From contig NZ_FMZH01000002.1 of the NCBI RefSeq assembly GCF_900101435.1, positions 62,001 through 126,000 of the forward strand: a stretch of 64,000 bases of DNA, written 5' to 3'. Of the stretch, positions 16,369 to 25,683 are shown piece after piece. The translations under genes and the position numbers were made by a program. Below the pieces are notes generated by a model. It was given only the letters and a program-made list of their open reading frames with translations, did no database searches and was not told where the DNA came from. Each line of letters begins with the position of its first letter. Within the stretch, counting starts at the first letter, position 1. This DNA is from Pedobacter soli (lineage in GTDB: Bacteria > Bacteroidota > Bacteroidia > Sphingobacteriales > Sphingobacteriaceae).

Positions 16369-19227
16369 TTATTTTCCAAACAACGTTTTGTAAATAGAGT
16401 ATTTGTAGTTATCCTCTACCGTGCTGGCCACAAAATAAGGCGCTTCAAAAAGTTCAGTCAGTTTTTTTCTAAGCTCAGCTAAGAATTCTGGTTTTATTTC
16501 TTCCAGGTATTCGCCAGAAAGGGTTTGTCTGCCTGATTTAAACCAAACGCCATCTACAGCCATGGTTTTAACTACATAAAGATTTGGCTCTACCCTGGTT
16601 TTGCCCGAAAATTGCTCGTATGCGTATGTGTAAAGCAGGGTTTGCACCAGCGCTTTATTGATGTTTTTACCATCCGAATTGAAAAGTTCGGGAACATCTT
16701 TAAAAGTGAGTTTGTCACTTCCGGTTTTGTAATCTACGATTCTGGTTATACCATCTTTTACATCCACACGGTCTATAAAACCGAAAATTTTAACACTCGC
16801 TTCTCTGTTGTTTAAAGGAAAATTGATTTCAGCCTCGACCTTTTGTTCCAAGCTGATGGTGTTAAAGGGCGCCTGGTTTTCGTCCTGATTTAAAATGATG
16901 TTTACATAGGCCTCAACTATAGACAGAATCACCTTCTGCATGCCTTTGTATTCCATAGCCTTATCCGGATGGTTAAACATAACCGCGTTAAAGGCTTTTT
17001 GGGTTAAAGCAGGAATTTGCTTTCTTTTTTCCTTGATCTTGTCGGTAGTTATTTCTGCTTTTCTCAAATCTTCGTAGAAATATTCCATCACCTTGTGCAA
17101 AATTGAACCAATTTCGTTGGCTTCAACCACTGCGCTAACTTCTTTCGGCTCTTTAATGCCCGCAATGTAGTTGAAAAAGAAATCGATCGGATTGGAAATA
17201 TATTGCGTTAACGCCGAAGGTGAAAGTACTTTTTGTTTGTCGAGGTATTTTTGCAGCGTTTGCTGGATAAAGACATTATTGGTTTTTTCGATTTTTACTT
17301 CCCTAAAAGCTTCTGTTTTTACTTCTAAATTAAGTTCATGGTAGGCAAAACTGAAACTGCTTTCGTACTCCAGCTGTTTTAAAATCCGGCTAACTTCACC
17401 TGATGTAGATTCGTCGGTGAGGCTATTGTAAACAAAGTTGATCTGCTTTGCGCGTTGCATTAAGCGGTAAACCATGTAAGATGAAATGGCATCGAGGTTT
17501 TCGAGTACCGGAAGGCCGTATACCCGTCGGATGCTATCTGGAATAAAACTGTTGCCAATAGATGATTTGGGGATAATACCTTCGTTAAAGCCTAAAATGA
17601 CCACTTTATCAAAATTCAGGTTCCTTGTTTCTAATAAACCCATTAGTTGTATGCCGTTCAAAGGATCGCCTGAAAGTGGAACAGCTATTGTTTGCAACGA
17701 TTTTTGCACCAAATAAATGACAAAGGTTATATCTTCTTCGCCGATATGTTTGCCAAAGGTATCGTGCAGTCGGTTAAGTTCCTGAATGGTTTTAACAAAA
17801 AGCTCAGCGTCGATTTTTTTAAGTGTTTTGGCATTCGACAGGCGGGTTAAAATAAAATCGAGCACCGAAAGCAGATAAGGTACTACACTTTTGGGACTGT
17901 CGATTTTTTTATAAAAAACTTCAAACAAACCACTTTGCCTCAGTAAACGTTCGTGCTGAATTTCGACTTCATTTTCGGTTAACAATGCTGTGAGGATTTT
18001 ATCCCGCATTTTCTGGCTTAAACCCGTGAGTGGATGTGTTAAAAAGGCTTCAACATTTTTATAACTCACTTTACCGTTGTGTATAATTTCCAGCTGACTG
18101 GCAAACCACAAATCGGCCAAACCGAATATGCTGGAGGTAGCCAGGGCAAAACCCATGGTTACGTTTAATTCGATTGTTTTTTGGTTGTAGCTGGTAGGGA
18201 TAGTTTGCAGGGCAGGTAGTAGCAGGCTTTCATCGGCCAGAACCACAACGGTAGAGCCAATTTCTTTTTGATCTGAATAATCATCAGCCAGGATATTGTT
18301 TAAAATTTTGGCCTGTGCCGATTGTCCCTGAACTTTAAAAACATTAACCTGATGTGATTCTGTTTTCATCAGGCTGGTGTTGTGTTCAAACTCATTCTTT
18401 AATCCCAATAAATTGAGGTTTTTGCGTAAAAATAAGCCTGCTTCCTGTAAAGGATCGTTTAAATAATATTCGTCTGCATCGAAATAAAAAAGCGCTTTGC
18501 CTGCTTCCTGTAATTGTGTAAATATTTTAGCTTCGGCCCGGGTAAGCGCATTAAAACCTACCAGAATAATCTTCCCTTTTTCAAAATCTACAGGTAAATT
18601 TTCTTGTTGTCCAATTTCTTCAGCCAAGTGTCGGTATACATAACCATTGGTTAAGTAATCCTGAGTTTTAAGGGTGGCGTGAAACTTATGGTAAAGTTTG
18701 GGCATTCTGCGCCACATTTTAATAAAAAGCTCCTGCTGTTTTTTATGTTTCCCTTCTGAGTAGGAAGTCCAGAATTGCGCTAGAAATTCATATTGTTCGG
18801 GACTTAAATAATCGAAATCTTTATTAATTACTGAAATATCTTCCAGGTCGCGGTAGAGTTTTTCTGCATCAACCAAGTCGTTATCTATCTGGGTAAAATC
18901 GCTTAAAATAATTTTGGCCAGCGGGAAAAATTTATGACTTGATATAGGCTCCAGTTGTTCTTCAGCTAAAAGTTGATTGTAAATTTTATGCAGGGTAAAA
19001 AACTGCAGGTAAAAATCGGCAATTTTATAGTTGGTAGCAGCAGCAAAAAACTCTTGTATGGTATAAAATGAAGGACTAAAAAAGGGTTTTTGAATAACAT
19101 TGGCCAGGTATTTCTGCATATAAGCAGCGGGGCGCTTGTTGTTAAAAACGATAGCGCAATGCTGGAGGTTAGTACCAAACCGCTCAATTAAATCTTCGAC
19201 AACTTCTTGTAAAAATGGCTTAATCAT
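16369..19227 (-). CDS. AddB-like PD-(D/E)XK nuclease / inactivated helicase subunit
   Basis: 952 aa. The N-terminal two thirds resemble AddB with a degenerate helicase core lacking a Walker A; segments such as VVILGFNEGIIPKSS and LMQRAKQINFVYNSLTDES (residues ~540-620) are typical. The C-terminal RecB-like nuclease has SALTQYISNPIDFFFNYIAGI, GFIDRVDVKDGITRIVDYKTG (about 815-832, catalytic D and DYK) and QTLLYTYAYEQ. The four iron-sulfur cysteines of Firmicutes AddB are absent; only one Cys (residue 24) exists in the chain. The ATG directly abuts the stop of addA, so both act in one double-strand-break resection complex. Confidence 0.88.
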   Translation of the reverse strand: MIKPFLQEVVEDLIERFGTNLQHCAIVFNNKRPAAYMQKYLANVIQKPFFSPSFYTIQEFFAAATNYKIADFYLQFFTLHKIYNQLLAEEQLEPISSHKFFPLAKIILSDFTQIDNDLVDAEKLYRDLEDISVINKDFDYLSPEQYEFLAQFWTSYSEGKHKKQQELFIKMWRRMPKLYHKFHATLKTQDYLTNGYVYRHLAEEIGQQENLPVDFEKGKIILVGFNALTRAEAKIFTQLQEAGKALFYFDADEYYLNDPLQEAGLFLRKNLNLLGLKNEFEHNTSLMKTESHQVNVFKVQGQSAQAKILNNILADDYSDQKEIGSTVVVLADESLLLPALQTIPTSYNQKTIELNVTMGFALATSSIFGLADLWFASQLEIIHNGKVSYKNVEAFLTHPLTGLSQKMRDKILTALLTENEVEIQHERLLRQSGLFEVFYKKIDSPKSVVPYLLSVLDFILTRLSNAKTLKKIDAELFVKTIQELNRLHDTFGKHIGEEDITFVIYLVQKSLQTIAVPLSGDPLNGIQLMGLLETRNLNFDKVVILGFNEGIIPKSSIGNSFIPDSIRRVYGLPVLENLDAISSYMVYRLMQRAKQINFVYNSLTDESTSGEVSRILKQLEYESSFSFAYHELNLEVKTEAFREVKIEKTNNVFIQQTLQKYLDKQKVLSPSALTQYISNPIDFFFNYIAGIKEPKEVSAVVEANEIGSILHKVMEYFYEDLRKAEITTDKIKEKRKQIPALTQKAFNAVMFNHPDKAMEYKGMQKVILSIVEAYVNIILNQDENQAPFNTISLEQKVEAEINFPLNNREASVKIFGFIDRVDVKDGITRIVDYKTGSDKLTFKDVPELFNSDGKNINKALVQTLLYTYAYEQFSGKTRVEPNLYVVKTMAVDGVWFKSGRQTLSGEYLEEIKPEFLAELRKKLTELFEAPYFVASTVEDNYKYSIYKTLFGK

Positions 19228-22200
19228 TTAAACTAACTTTAATTTGCCGGTAACGGCGTAAAACAAATAGGCCGAAACCTGACTGTGCCCCATATCCAAA
19301 AGCAGTTTTTTATAATTTTCTACCTGCTCCAGGTGTTTATCGGTTTCGGTAAGTGTAAACTTATAATCCAGAATAATTACTTCATCTTTATTGAACAAAA
19401 TGCGATCGGGACGGTGAAGTTTACCTTTTGCATCAATAATATTTTTCTCGGTGATGCTGCCAGTGGCTTTGCTTAAAACCGCCTTTAGATCGGTATTTTC
19501 GAGTACCTCGAGCGCCTTAGTCAGCAGGTTTGGCTTTTCATCCTCCTGTATAATCCCGTCTAAAATCAAACTGGTAATATAATCTTCAACTTCTTTTTGG
19601 GTACTGGCATTGGCTAATATATCGTGGAGGAGCGAACCTTTTCTACCTGATTTTTCGATATTAACCAGATGCCGTAGGTGTTTATCTTCTGATGGAATAT
19701 ATAATTCTGATAAGCGTGTAGTGGTAGGATAACTTTGCAGATCAATAAAGTTTGCTTCATCCTTTTTGCTTTCAGCTGAAACAAAATCTACAATTTCATA
19801 CACCCCATTTTCATCAAACTCGTTCTCGAAAGTGAGGTTGATGACATCGCCCATATTGGATAGCTTAAATTCTTTTTTGGCCATTGTGGCGATATAGAGG
19901 TAATCTTTTGAACGCGTAGTAGCCACATAGAGCATATTTAGCGCATCCATGTTGTTGTAAAGCAATTCCTCGTAATAGGCTTTGGCAATGGCCGAATCGG
20001 CAAGCGCCTCGTTGTATTTGAGTGGAATGCCACGCAGTTCTTTGTAAACGGTTTCATCAGATGAAACCCAAAAAGTGCCGTTTGCCTTGCCTTTGATTTC
20101 CCAATTGCAGAAAGGTACAAAAACAGCTCTAAAAGCAAGTCCTTTCGATTTGTGTATGGTAATGATCTGGATGGCATCAGCACCTTCTGGCGAGGGTAAA
20201 GACTTTTTAACTCCATCTTCTTCCCACCAGGTTAAGAAAGCAATAATTCCTTTTTCGCCCAGTTTGCCGGCAGACGCGGTCAAATCCCTAAAAGCGAGTA
20301 AATAGGGGAGATTAGCCGCCAGATTTTTTAAATCGTAACTTTCAATCAGGATCTCTACAAGTTCTGGTAAGGGCAATTGTAACCAGCTTTGCCAGTTTTC
20401 GCAAAGTGCAGCAGGTAAAACATCGTTAAGGCTGTTTAATGGTCGGTTACTGAGGTTAAGGTAATGATTAGCATTTACCTCTTTTTCTTGTATAGCATGA
20501 TAAAGCGCAATGCAGTTGGCTTTGTATAAAGCTGTTTGCGATTCTAAGCCAATGAGTACTTTAAGGGTGTTGATAATAAGTTGTATGGCTGTGTTATTGG
20601 AAATCAATAAAGCATCGCCAGATAAAACAGGCAATTTATGCTCCATTAATTTTCTAACGGTGAGCATGGCTTCACTGTTTGAACGAACCAAAATAGCAAT
20701 GTCTTTTAGTGCATAGTTATGCTCACGAAGTGTTTTTATTTCATTAATGATATCATCAAGGGCAATATCCCTGAAAGTAGTTTCGGTAAAACGCGCCTCG
20801 TTGGGGGCATGCTCTTTACCAAATTTTTTAATCTTTATGGTGCCTCCTTTTGGCGTATTGGGCGCGAAGTTCTGTGTCGAACTACCATAAATGTCGGTAA
20901 TAATGTGGGTATAGTGTTCTGCGTCCCACCACGAAGAAATGCTATCAGGTTTGGTGAGCAGGTTTTGGTTTAATTCATTTTGCAGTGCAAGTGGGATAGA
21001 CCTGTAAAGAAAATTATTAAAAGTGATGATGTTCTCCGTACTCCGGTAATTTTCGGCCAAACTATCTTCCATTACATTTTCGATGCCTACATCGCGCCTG
21101 GCGTGTTGGTGCAGGATATTCCAATCGCCATTACGCCAGCGGTAGATCGATTGTTTGGTGTCGCCTACAATCAAGTGGTCAATCAGCGTTTCGCTTGGCG
21201 TGGCCATGGCATTGGTGAGCAGTGATTTAAAACTTCCCCACTGACTGGTTGAGGTATCCTGAAATTCATCGAATAGGAAGTTGCGGTACCGATTACCCAC
21301 TTTTTCCCAGATAAATGAGGGATTATCGCCGGCATCTTCGGTAATTCCTGAAATTAATTTCTGTGCATCGCTGATGAGCAGGTTATCATTTTCTGCACGG
21401 TATTCTTTTAAAAGGATGGCGATTTCCTGCATCAGCCTTAAATAATACAGGTTCTTGTTGAATGCAATGGCCAGGCTATAGTTGGGTAAATGCTGCTGGT
21501 AATGATCTTTAAGCTTTTTAAGCAGCGGATTTACAATTTCGTAGGCATCAGGGAAGCTGGTGTTTTTCTGAAACCACTCCTCTGGTTCATCAATGAGGTT
21601 AAAGAGTGGCTCAATTTTAGAAAAATCGCCACGTGCAATTAGTATGACTTTAGCGAGTGCGCTGCGCGATTTCCCTTTAAGGTGTTCATTTTCAACACCA
21701 GTTACGCCCAGGGCTTCATGTGCATCGGTAGCAATGCGGATAATTTCTTCCTCAAAATTTTTGATTTCGGTTTTAGTGATGCTGATGTATTTTTTGAAAA
21801 GTTCGTCCAGATTTTCTAAACCCAGCGCAGTTACGGCATCTTCAAAAATCTGGAAACGTTCAGAAAATATCTCACCAATCAGGTTGTAAAGCTCAAATTT
21901 ATAATTCCAGCTTTTATTATCGCTGATCCGCTCAATGGCCAGATCGATTATCCACTGTAAGAGTTGTTTGTTATGGTCTAAAGCCTCATCCAGTTTAGTT
22001 ACCAGGTCATCTTTAACTTTATCATAATTCATCTCTAAATTATAATCGGCATTGAGGCCCAGCTCGAAAGCGAAACCACGGATTACTTTTTGCACAAAAC
22101 CATCAATCGTACTGACAGAGAAACGGCTGTAATCGTGCAGGATTTTACGGTAAATTTTATCTGCTTTGAATTGAAGTTCCTGGCCGCTGATTTGCGGATA

Positions 22201-22443
22201 GGCCTGCAATATGAGTTGCCGGTAATCGTCTATTTTTTTTACCGGATTACCCTTTGCCAGGCCTAACAATACTTCCAGGATCCGGGTTTTCATTTCCTCG
22301 GTAGCCTTGTTGGTAAAGGTAACTGCTAAAATTTCCCGGTATTTATTTTCTCCTGAAAACAGGAGCGTAAGGTAATGCGCTGTTAAACTGAATGTTTTAC
22401 CAGAACCTGCAGAAGCTTGAAGAATTTTGAGTGGTTTGGGCAT
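19228..22443 (-). CDS. addA: AddA-like UvrD-family helicase/nuclease
   Basis: 1071 aa. Walker A ASAGSGKTF at about residues 10-18, motif Ia AVTFTNKATEEMKTRI near 41-56, Walker B FDEFQDTSTSQW near 390-402, motif IV-like VGDTKQSIYRWRNGD, and motif V/VI regions IITIHKSKGLAFRAVFVPF and LYVATTRSKDYLYIA. The C-terminus carries a RecB-type nuclease (RPDRILFNKDEVIILDYKF). It would unwind and cut broken ends with the adjacent AddB-like protein for RecA loading. ATG at 22443 is preferred over TTG at 22455. A hairpin repeat sits 11 bp upstream of the start. Confidence 0.92.
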   Translation of the reverse strand: MPKPLKILQASAGSGKTFSLTAHYLTLLFSGENKYREILAVTFTNKATEEMKTRILEVLLGLAKGNPVKKIDDYRQLILQAYPQISGQELQFKADKIYRKILHDYSRFSVSTIDGFVQKVIRGFAFELGLNADYNLEMNYDKVKDDLVTKLDEALDHNKQLLQWIIDLAIERISDNKSWNYKFELYNLIGEIFSERFQIFEDAVTALGLENLDELFKKYISITKTEIKNFEEEIIRIATDAHEALGVTGVENEHLKGKSRSALAKVILIARGDFSKIEPLFNLIDEPEEWFQKNTSFPDAYEIVNPLLKKLKDHYQQHLPNYSLAIAFNKNLYYLRLMQEIAILLKEYRAENDNLLISDAQKLISGITEDAGDNPSFIWEKVGNRYRNFLFDEFQDTSTSQWGSFKSLLTNAMATPSETLIDHLIVGDTKQSIYRWRNGDWNILHQHARRDVGIENVMEDSLAENYRSTENIITFNNFLYRSIPLALQNELNQNLLTKPDSISSWWDAEHYTHIITDIYGSSTQNFAPNTPKGGTIKIKKFGKEHAPNEARFTETTFRDIALDDIINEIKTLREHNYALKDIAILVRSNSEAMLTVRKLMEHKLPVLSGDALLISNNTAIQLIINTLKVLIGLESQTALYKANCIALYHAIQEKEVNANHYLNLSNRPLNSLNDVLPAALCENWQSWLQLPLPELVEILIESYDLKNLAANLPYLLAFRDLTASAGKLGEKGIIAFLTWWEEDGVKKSLPSPEGADAIQIITIHKSKGLAFRAVFVPFCNWEIKGKANGTFWVSSDETVYKELRGIPLKYNEALADSAIAKAYYEELLYNNMDALNMLYVATTRSKDYLYIATMAKKEFKLSNMGDVINLTFENEFDENGVYEIVDFVSAESKKDEANFIDLQSYPTTTRLSELYIPSEDKHLRHLVNIEKSGRKGSLLHDILANASTQKEVEDYITSLILDGIIQEDEKPNLLTKALEVLENTDLKAVLSKATGSITEKNIIDAKGKLHRPDRILFNKDEVIILDYKFTLTETDKHLEQVENYKKLLLDMGHSQVSAYLFYAVTGKLKLV

Positions 22444-22453
22444 AACTTTTATC

Positions 22454-22497
22454 AATTCCCCTCCGGTGGAGGGGTGCCCGCAGGGCGGGGTGGTTTA
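22454..22497 (+). repeat. Left inverted repeat of the DUF559 unit
   Basis: Begins AATTCCCCTCC and folds into two adjacent hairpins: a 7-bp CCCCTCC/GGAGGGG stem (loop GGT) and a 4-bp GCCC/GGGC stem (loop GCA), then GGGGTGG. It is inverted relative to 22965-23004, with 32 of the first 39 bases shared. Confidence 0.85.
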
Positions 22498-22542
22498 GTG
22501 CTATTATTAATTGTGTTTAATTTTTTTTGCTGATAATTAAGG

Positions 22543-23046
22543 TTATATTCCATATTCTTTAATGAGATATTCTTCCAGCCCCATAATTACAAACTCCATT
22601 TTTTTCATTATATCACTAACGGATATCCGATATACTTTTAATCCCAGCGATATTAAATAATCTTCACGGCGTTTATCATAAACCTGTTTATTGTCGTGGC
22701 TTGAACCATCAATTTCAATGATTAAGCTAAGTTGTTTGATGTAAAAATCAACAATGTAAGGGCCTATTACACGTTGCCGGTCGAAATCTATCTTATGAAA
22801 ACGTTTTTTTGTTACCTGCATCCAGAAGAGTACCTCCGGCAAGTTTCGGGCTTGTCTTAATGCTTTTGCTCTGTCTTTTAACCGGGATTCACACGGTAGA
22901 GCTTTAGTTGGGCTTGTTGCTAAACTTATGCCGTTAATGATTAATTTTCCAGTTACAATACCAGACACCCCGTCCTGCGGACACCCCTCTGAAAGAGGGG
23001 AATTTAGCATGCCAGAACCGACAGGTGTGTTAGTTTTTTGTTGCAT
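22543..23046 (-). CDS. DUF559 (Vsr-like) endonuclease domain protein
   Basis: 167 aa from ATG 23046; ATG 23010 (155 aa) is an alternative. The real domain starts near residue 55: RLKDRAKALRQARNLPEVLFWMQ, then QRVIGPYIVDFYIKQLSLIIEIDGSSH with Asp100 and Glu111-x-Asp113 as likely metal ligands, and REDYLISLGLKVYRISVSDI. This is the PD-(D/E)XK-type fold of very-short-patch-repair nucleases. Residues ~14-28 (LNSPLSEGCPQDGVS) are simply the translation of the right-hand inverted repeat, so the N-terminus is probably not functional protein or the real start is further in. No cognate methylase is present. The gene separates tcdA from addA. Confidence 0.85.
   Translation of the reverse strand: MQQKTNTPVGSGMLNSPLSEGCPQDGVSGIVTGKLIINGISLATSPTKALPCESRLKDRAKALRQARNLPEVLFWMQVTKKRFHKIDFDRQRVIGPYIVDFYIKQLSLIIEIDGSSHDNKQVYDKRREDYLISLGLKVYRISVSDIMKKMEFVIMGLEEYLIKEYGI
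22965..23004 (-). repeat. Right inverted repeat of the DUF559 unit
   Basis: Read on the minus strand it starts AATTCCCCTCT and forms CCCCTCT/AGAGGGG (loop TTC) and GTCC/GGAC (loop GCA). Compared with the left copy, the top pair of the first stem changes from C-G to T-A and one pair of the second stem from C-G to T-A, so base pairing is preserved. Confidence 0.85.
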
Positions 23047-23138
23047 AACGGGCTTAAATACAAAAGCATATTTATTATACCCTAACTTACAACAATTTAA
23101 AATCTTCCCGAAATCATGATTTCAACAATGCTATTCTC

Positions 23139-23927
23139 TTAAGCTTTTTTCTTTTTCTTCAGTGGCTTACGCCTGATCCTTTCGGGCCTTTCTGACATTT
23201 CAATTTTTAAGCCCAGTAAATCGCGGATTACTACTGATGCGCAGGCGCCCCCAAATGCTGCAGGAAGGTAAGAAATGGTGCCATAGGCCGAACGCTTAAA
23301 GTTGCTGCCATCGGTCATAATCATGGAGTTTTTATCCACTTCCTCTGTTGAGAAAACAGCCTTAATTTTTGCCGCATTTTCAAGTTTGTTTAGCCGCTTG
23401 CGTACATAGCTGGCAAAAACGCATTGGTAGGTTTCTGGAAGTAAAGTAATTCTAAGTTTAGTCGGATCTAATTTGCCACCCGCACCCATTGAACTTACAA
23501 TCGGGATATTTTTCTGCAGTGCTGTAGATAGCAAGGTAATTTTAGGCATTACACTATCAATGCAGTCCATAATGTAATCGAATTTACCTTCTAAAATCTC
23601 CCGGCATTTTTCGGGGGTAAGGAAAGTATCGACTACATGAAGCTTGAGCTCGGGATTAATCGCCTGTAAACGCTCGCGCATAATTTCTGCCTTGCCCACA
23701 CCATGATTGGTAGCCAAAGCTGGTAGTTGTCTGTTCCTGTTGGTGGGATCTACCACATCACCATCAACAATAGTCATTTCGCCAATTCCCGAACGGCAAA
23801 TAAATTCTGCAGCAAAAGAGCCTACACCTCCTAAACCGATTACCAAAACGTGTTTAGCTTGTAGTTTTTCTATTCCATCATTACCTACAAGAAGGGCGGA
23901 GCGTGAAAGCCAGGTTACATCAGACAT
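23139..23927 (-). CDS. tcdA: tRNA threonylcarbamoyladenosine dehydratase
   Basis: 262 aa, ThiF/E1-like superfamily. N-terminal SRSALLVGNDGIEKLQAKHVLVIGLGGVGSFAAEFICRSGIG carries the nucleotide-binding GLGGVGS at 31-37; IVDGDVVDPTNRNRQ and DYIMDCIDSVMPK are the ATP/Mg and adenylation segments, and SSMGAGGKLDPTKL matches the TcdA (CsdL/YgdL) subgroup. It would cyclise t6A37 of ANN-decoding tRNAs to ct6A. The Lys/Arg-rich end (RIRRKPLKKKKKA) may help RNA binding. Confidence 0.9.
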   Translation of the reverse strand: MSDVTWLSRSALLVGNDGIEKLQAKHVLVIGLGGVGSFAAEFICRSGIGEMTIVDGDVVDPTNRNRQLPALATNHGVGKAEIMRERLQAINPELKLHVVDTFLTPEKCREILEGKFDYIMDCIDSVMPKITLLSTALQKNIPIVSSMGAGGKLDPTKLRITLLPETYQCVFASYVRKRLNKLENAAKIKAVFSTEEVDKNSMIMTDGSNFKRSAYGTISYLPAAFGGACASVVIRDLLGLKIEMSERPERIRRKPLKKKKKA

Positions 23928-24010
23928 TATAACTTTTCCATTTTACCAAAGAGAAACCGATTTATATGGAATTGATATTTTTCCGTGGTTTCAGTGTCTC
24001 CGTGGCTATT

Positions 24011-24667
24011 TTACAATAAATTCAATTTTTTCCAGTTGGCAAAAATACAAGCTTTAAGTTCATCAACCGTACATTTTTTTAAATTGGCTGCGGCCTCATA
24101 AATTTCTTGAATAGAAATGGCTGAATCGTCGGTTTCGAGAAAGAAGTTGTCGATTTCCTGGATTAGCTTGGCTGCACCTGAATCCTTTTTTAATATGGCC
24201 GTACCAAAGGAGAGCAGAAAGCCTTTACTTAGTAGTTGTTTACCTAAGGCTTCATTTTTGTTAAAACCATGGATAATCATCGGAACTTTCACCTGAAGCT
24301 GATCTTTTAGCGCAATGAGCTCGGAAAAGCATTTTACGCAGTGCAATATCAATGGCTTATTCAATCGTTCGGCAAGCTTAATTTGTTCAGTTAAAATAAG
24401 CAGCTGGTTATTTACATTTTCTCCTCTGAGTTTATCCAGGCCACACTCACCAATTAATTTCACGTTAGTTTGTTTGCCTACTACTTCCAGGTAACGCATT
24501 TGCAGTTCGAGGGTTTCGAGCCTGGCGAACCAGGGATGTAGTCCCACAGAAATTGGCTTTTTTTTAGGCATAGCCAGAAATATATCGCTGGTTAACGATA
24601 AACTCTGGATGCTAATGGCACCCTGCTGCTCTGCTGTTTTGTGGGTATGTAGATCTAAAAAATCCAT
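24011..24667 (-). CDS. TatD family metal-dependent hydrolase
   Basis: 218 aa, about 40 residues shorter than classical TatD but typical of the compact Bacteroidota form. Metal ligands in order: FLDLHTHKT (His-x-His, residues 6-8), GLHPW, GECGLDK (Glu), LILHCVKC (His), MIIHGFNKN (His) and ETDDS (Asp). Members are Mg-dependent deoxyribonucleases or related phosphoesterases; exact substrate unknown. It precedes tcdA in the same direction with an 83-bp gap. A TATCTTTG box stands 7 nt before the ATG. Confidence 0.88.
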   Translation of the reverse strand: MDFLDLHTHKTAEQQGAISIQSLSLTSDIFLAMPKKKPISVGLHPWFARLETLELQMRYLEVVGKQTNVKLIGECGLDKLRGENVNNQLLILTEQIKLAERLNKPLILHCVKCFSELIALKDQLQVKVPMIIHGFNKNEALGKQLLSKGFLLSFGTAILKKDSGAAKLIQEIDNFFLETDDSAISIQEIYEAAANLKKCTVDELKACIFANWKKLNLL

Positions 24668-24674
24668 TGAAGGA

Positions 24675-24682
24675 CAAAGATA
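24675..24682 (-). promoter_or_regulatory. Putative -7 box of the TatD gene
   Basis: TATCTTTG, 7 nt before the ATG at 24667; a perfect -7 match without a clear -33 TTG. The leader would be 0-4 nt. Confidence 0.45.
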
Positions 24683-24873
24683 AAGAAATAGGGAAAATGT
24701 TGGTATGGAGGTGTTAAGATGGAAAAACTGCTCGAGAGATTAAACTATTTTTCTGGCAACCGGCCCATCTTATGGACTATGGACTATCTAATGTTTCCGT
24801 TCTGTAAAGAATTTGCGAATAATCTATTACATTAGTAGGCTTTCTTATTTTTACTTTATTATTCTAAAAAATC

Positions 24874-25407
24874 ATGAAAAAGATAATCATTCTACTGGTG
24901 GCTGTGTTTGTGTCAACAGCGGCTTTTAGTCAGGCGAAAAAAGAAGGGGTTCATATTTATAATCCTCAGGCCAATGCTAAAGCAGATATTGCAGCAGCGG
25001 TTGCAAAGGCAGCAAAAGAAAATAAGCATGTTTTATTACAGGTTGGTGGTAACTGGTGCACCTGGTGCATTGCTTTTCACAACTTGGTTGATAGTACTGC
25101 TACATTGAAAAAATACATCAACGATAACTTCGAAACCGTACTGGTTAATTACAGCCCCGAAAATAAAAACGAAAGTGTTTTAGCCAGTTTAGGCTACCCG
25201 CAACGTTTCGGTTTTCCGGTATTTTTAGTTTTGGATGGAAAAGGAAAGGTATTGCACATTGAAAACTCTTCGTACCTGGAGACAGAAGAAGTAGGCACGA
25301 ATGGCAAAAAGAAAGTTGGTCACGATGTAAAAAAGATAACCGCTTTTTTAAAGGGATGGACGACTACAGCAGTTAATCCTGAGACGTATAAACCAAAAGC
25401 AAAGTAG
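24874..25407 (+). CDS. Secreted thioredoxin-like protein
   Basis: 177 aa. Signal peptide MKKIIILLVAVFVSTAAFSQA, cleaved near residue 20. The redox motif is in LQVGGNWCTWCIAFHNLVD (Cys-Thr-Trp-Cys, about residues 64-67), followed by the YPQRFGFPVFLVLDGKGKVLHIENSSYLE segment with the cis-Pro region, so this is a thioredoxin-fold reductase or DsbD-gamma/Thioredoxin_7 type protein of the periplasm. Partner unknown; it stands alone and ends in a 20-bp hairpin. Confidence 0.88.
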   Translation: MKKIIILLVAVFVSTAAFSQAKKEGVHIYNPQANAKADIAAAVAKAAKENKHVLLQVGGNWCTWCIAFHNLVDSTATLKKYINDNFETVLVNYSPENKNESVLASLGYPQRFGFPVFLVLDGKGKVLHIENSSYLETEEVGTNGKKKVGHDVKKITAFLKGWTTTAVNPETYKPKAK

Positions 25408-25426
25408 TTTTACAGAGCTTTAGCAT

Positions 25427-25470
25427 AAAAAACGGCAGATCAAATTGCTAAATTTGATCTGCCGTTTTTT
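25427..25470. terminator. Bidirectional terminator, 20-bp stem
   Basis: AAAAAACGGCAGATCAAATT and its exact complement enclose a GCTA loop. It lies between the thioredoxin stop and the convergent acidic-protein stop, with T tracts on both sides. Confidence 0.9.
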
Positions 25471-25683
25471 TTAATCATCTAAATCATCGTCGTTATCTTC
25501 AAAATCATCCAAATCGAGTTCATATGATGGTCTTGAAGCTTCATCGGCTTGTTCCAGCATATCTTTATCATACTCAATGCTGGTATCGTCGCCATTAATT
25601 TCGTTGATATTTTCTACCTCATCCTCCCGGCGCAGTGCATCGTTAGGATCGTTGGAATAGTTGTCGTTTTCCGGATCTATCAT
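25471..25683 (-). CDS. Small acidic hypothetical protein
   Basis: 70 aa from ATG 25683 (a longer frame from 25773 adds an unlikely hydrophobic leader). The composition is extreme: about 40% Asp and Glu, ending DLDDFEDNDDDLDD, with no Cys and no hydrophobic core, so it is likely disordered. I do not recognise the family. Good terminator directly after the stop supports a real gene. Confidence 0.6.
   Translation of the reverse strand: MIDPENDNYSNDPNDALRREDEVENINEINGDDTSIEYDKDMLEQADEASRPSYELDLDDFEDNDDDLDD

Noticed and set aside
23047..23138. Possible target-site duplication around the DUF559 unit
   Set aside because: Flanks at 22441-22453 and 23005-23015 were compared and share no convincing direct repeat.
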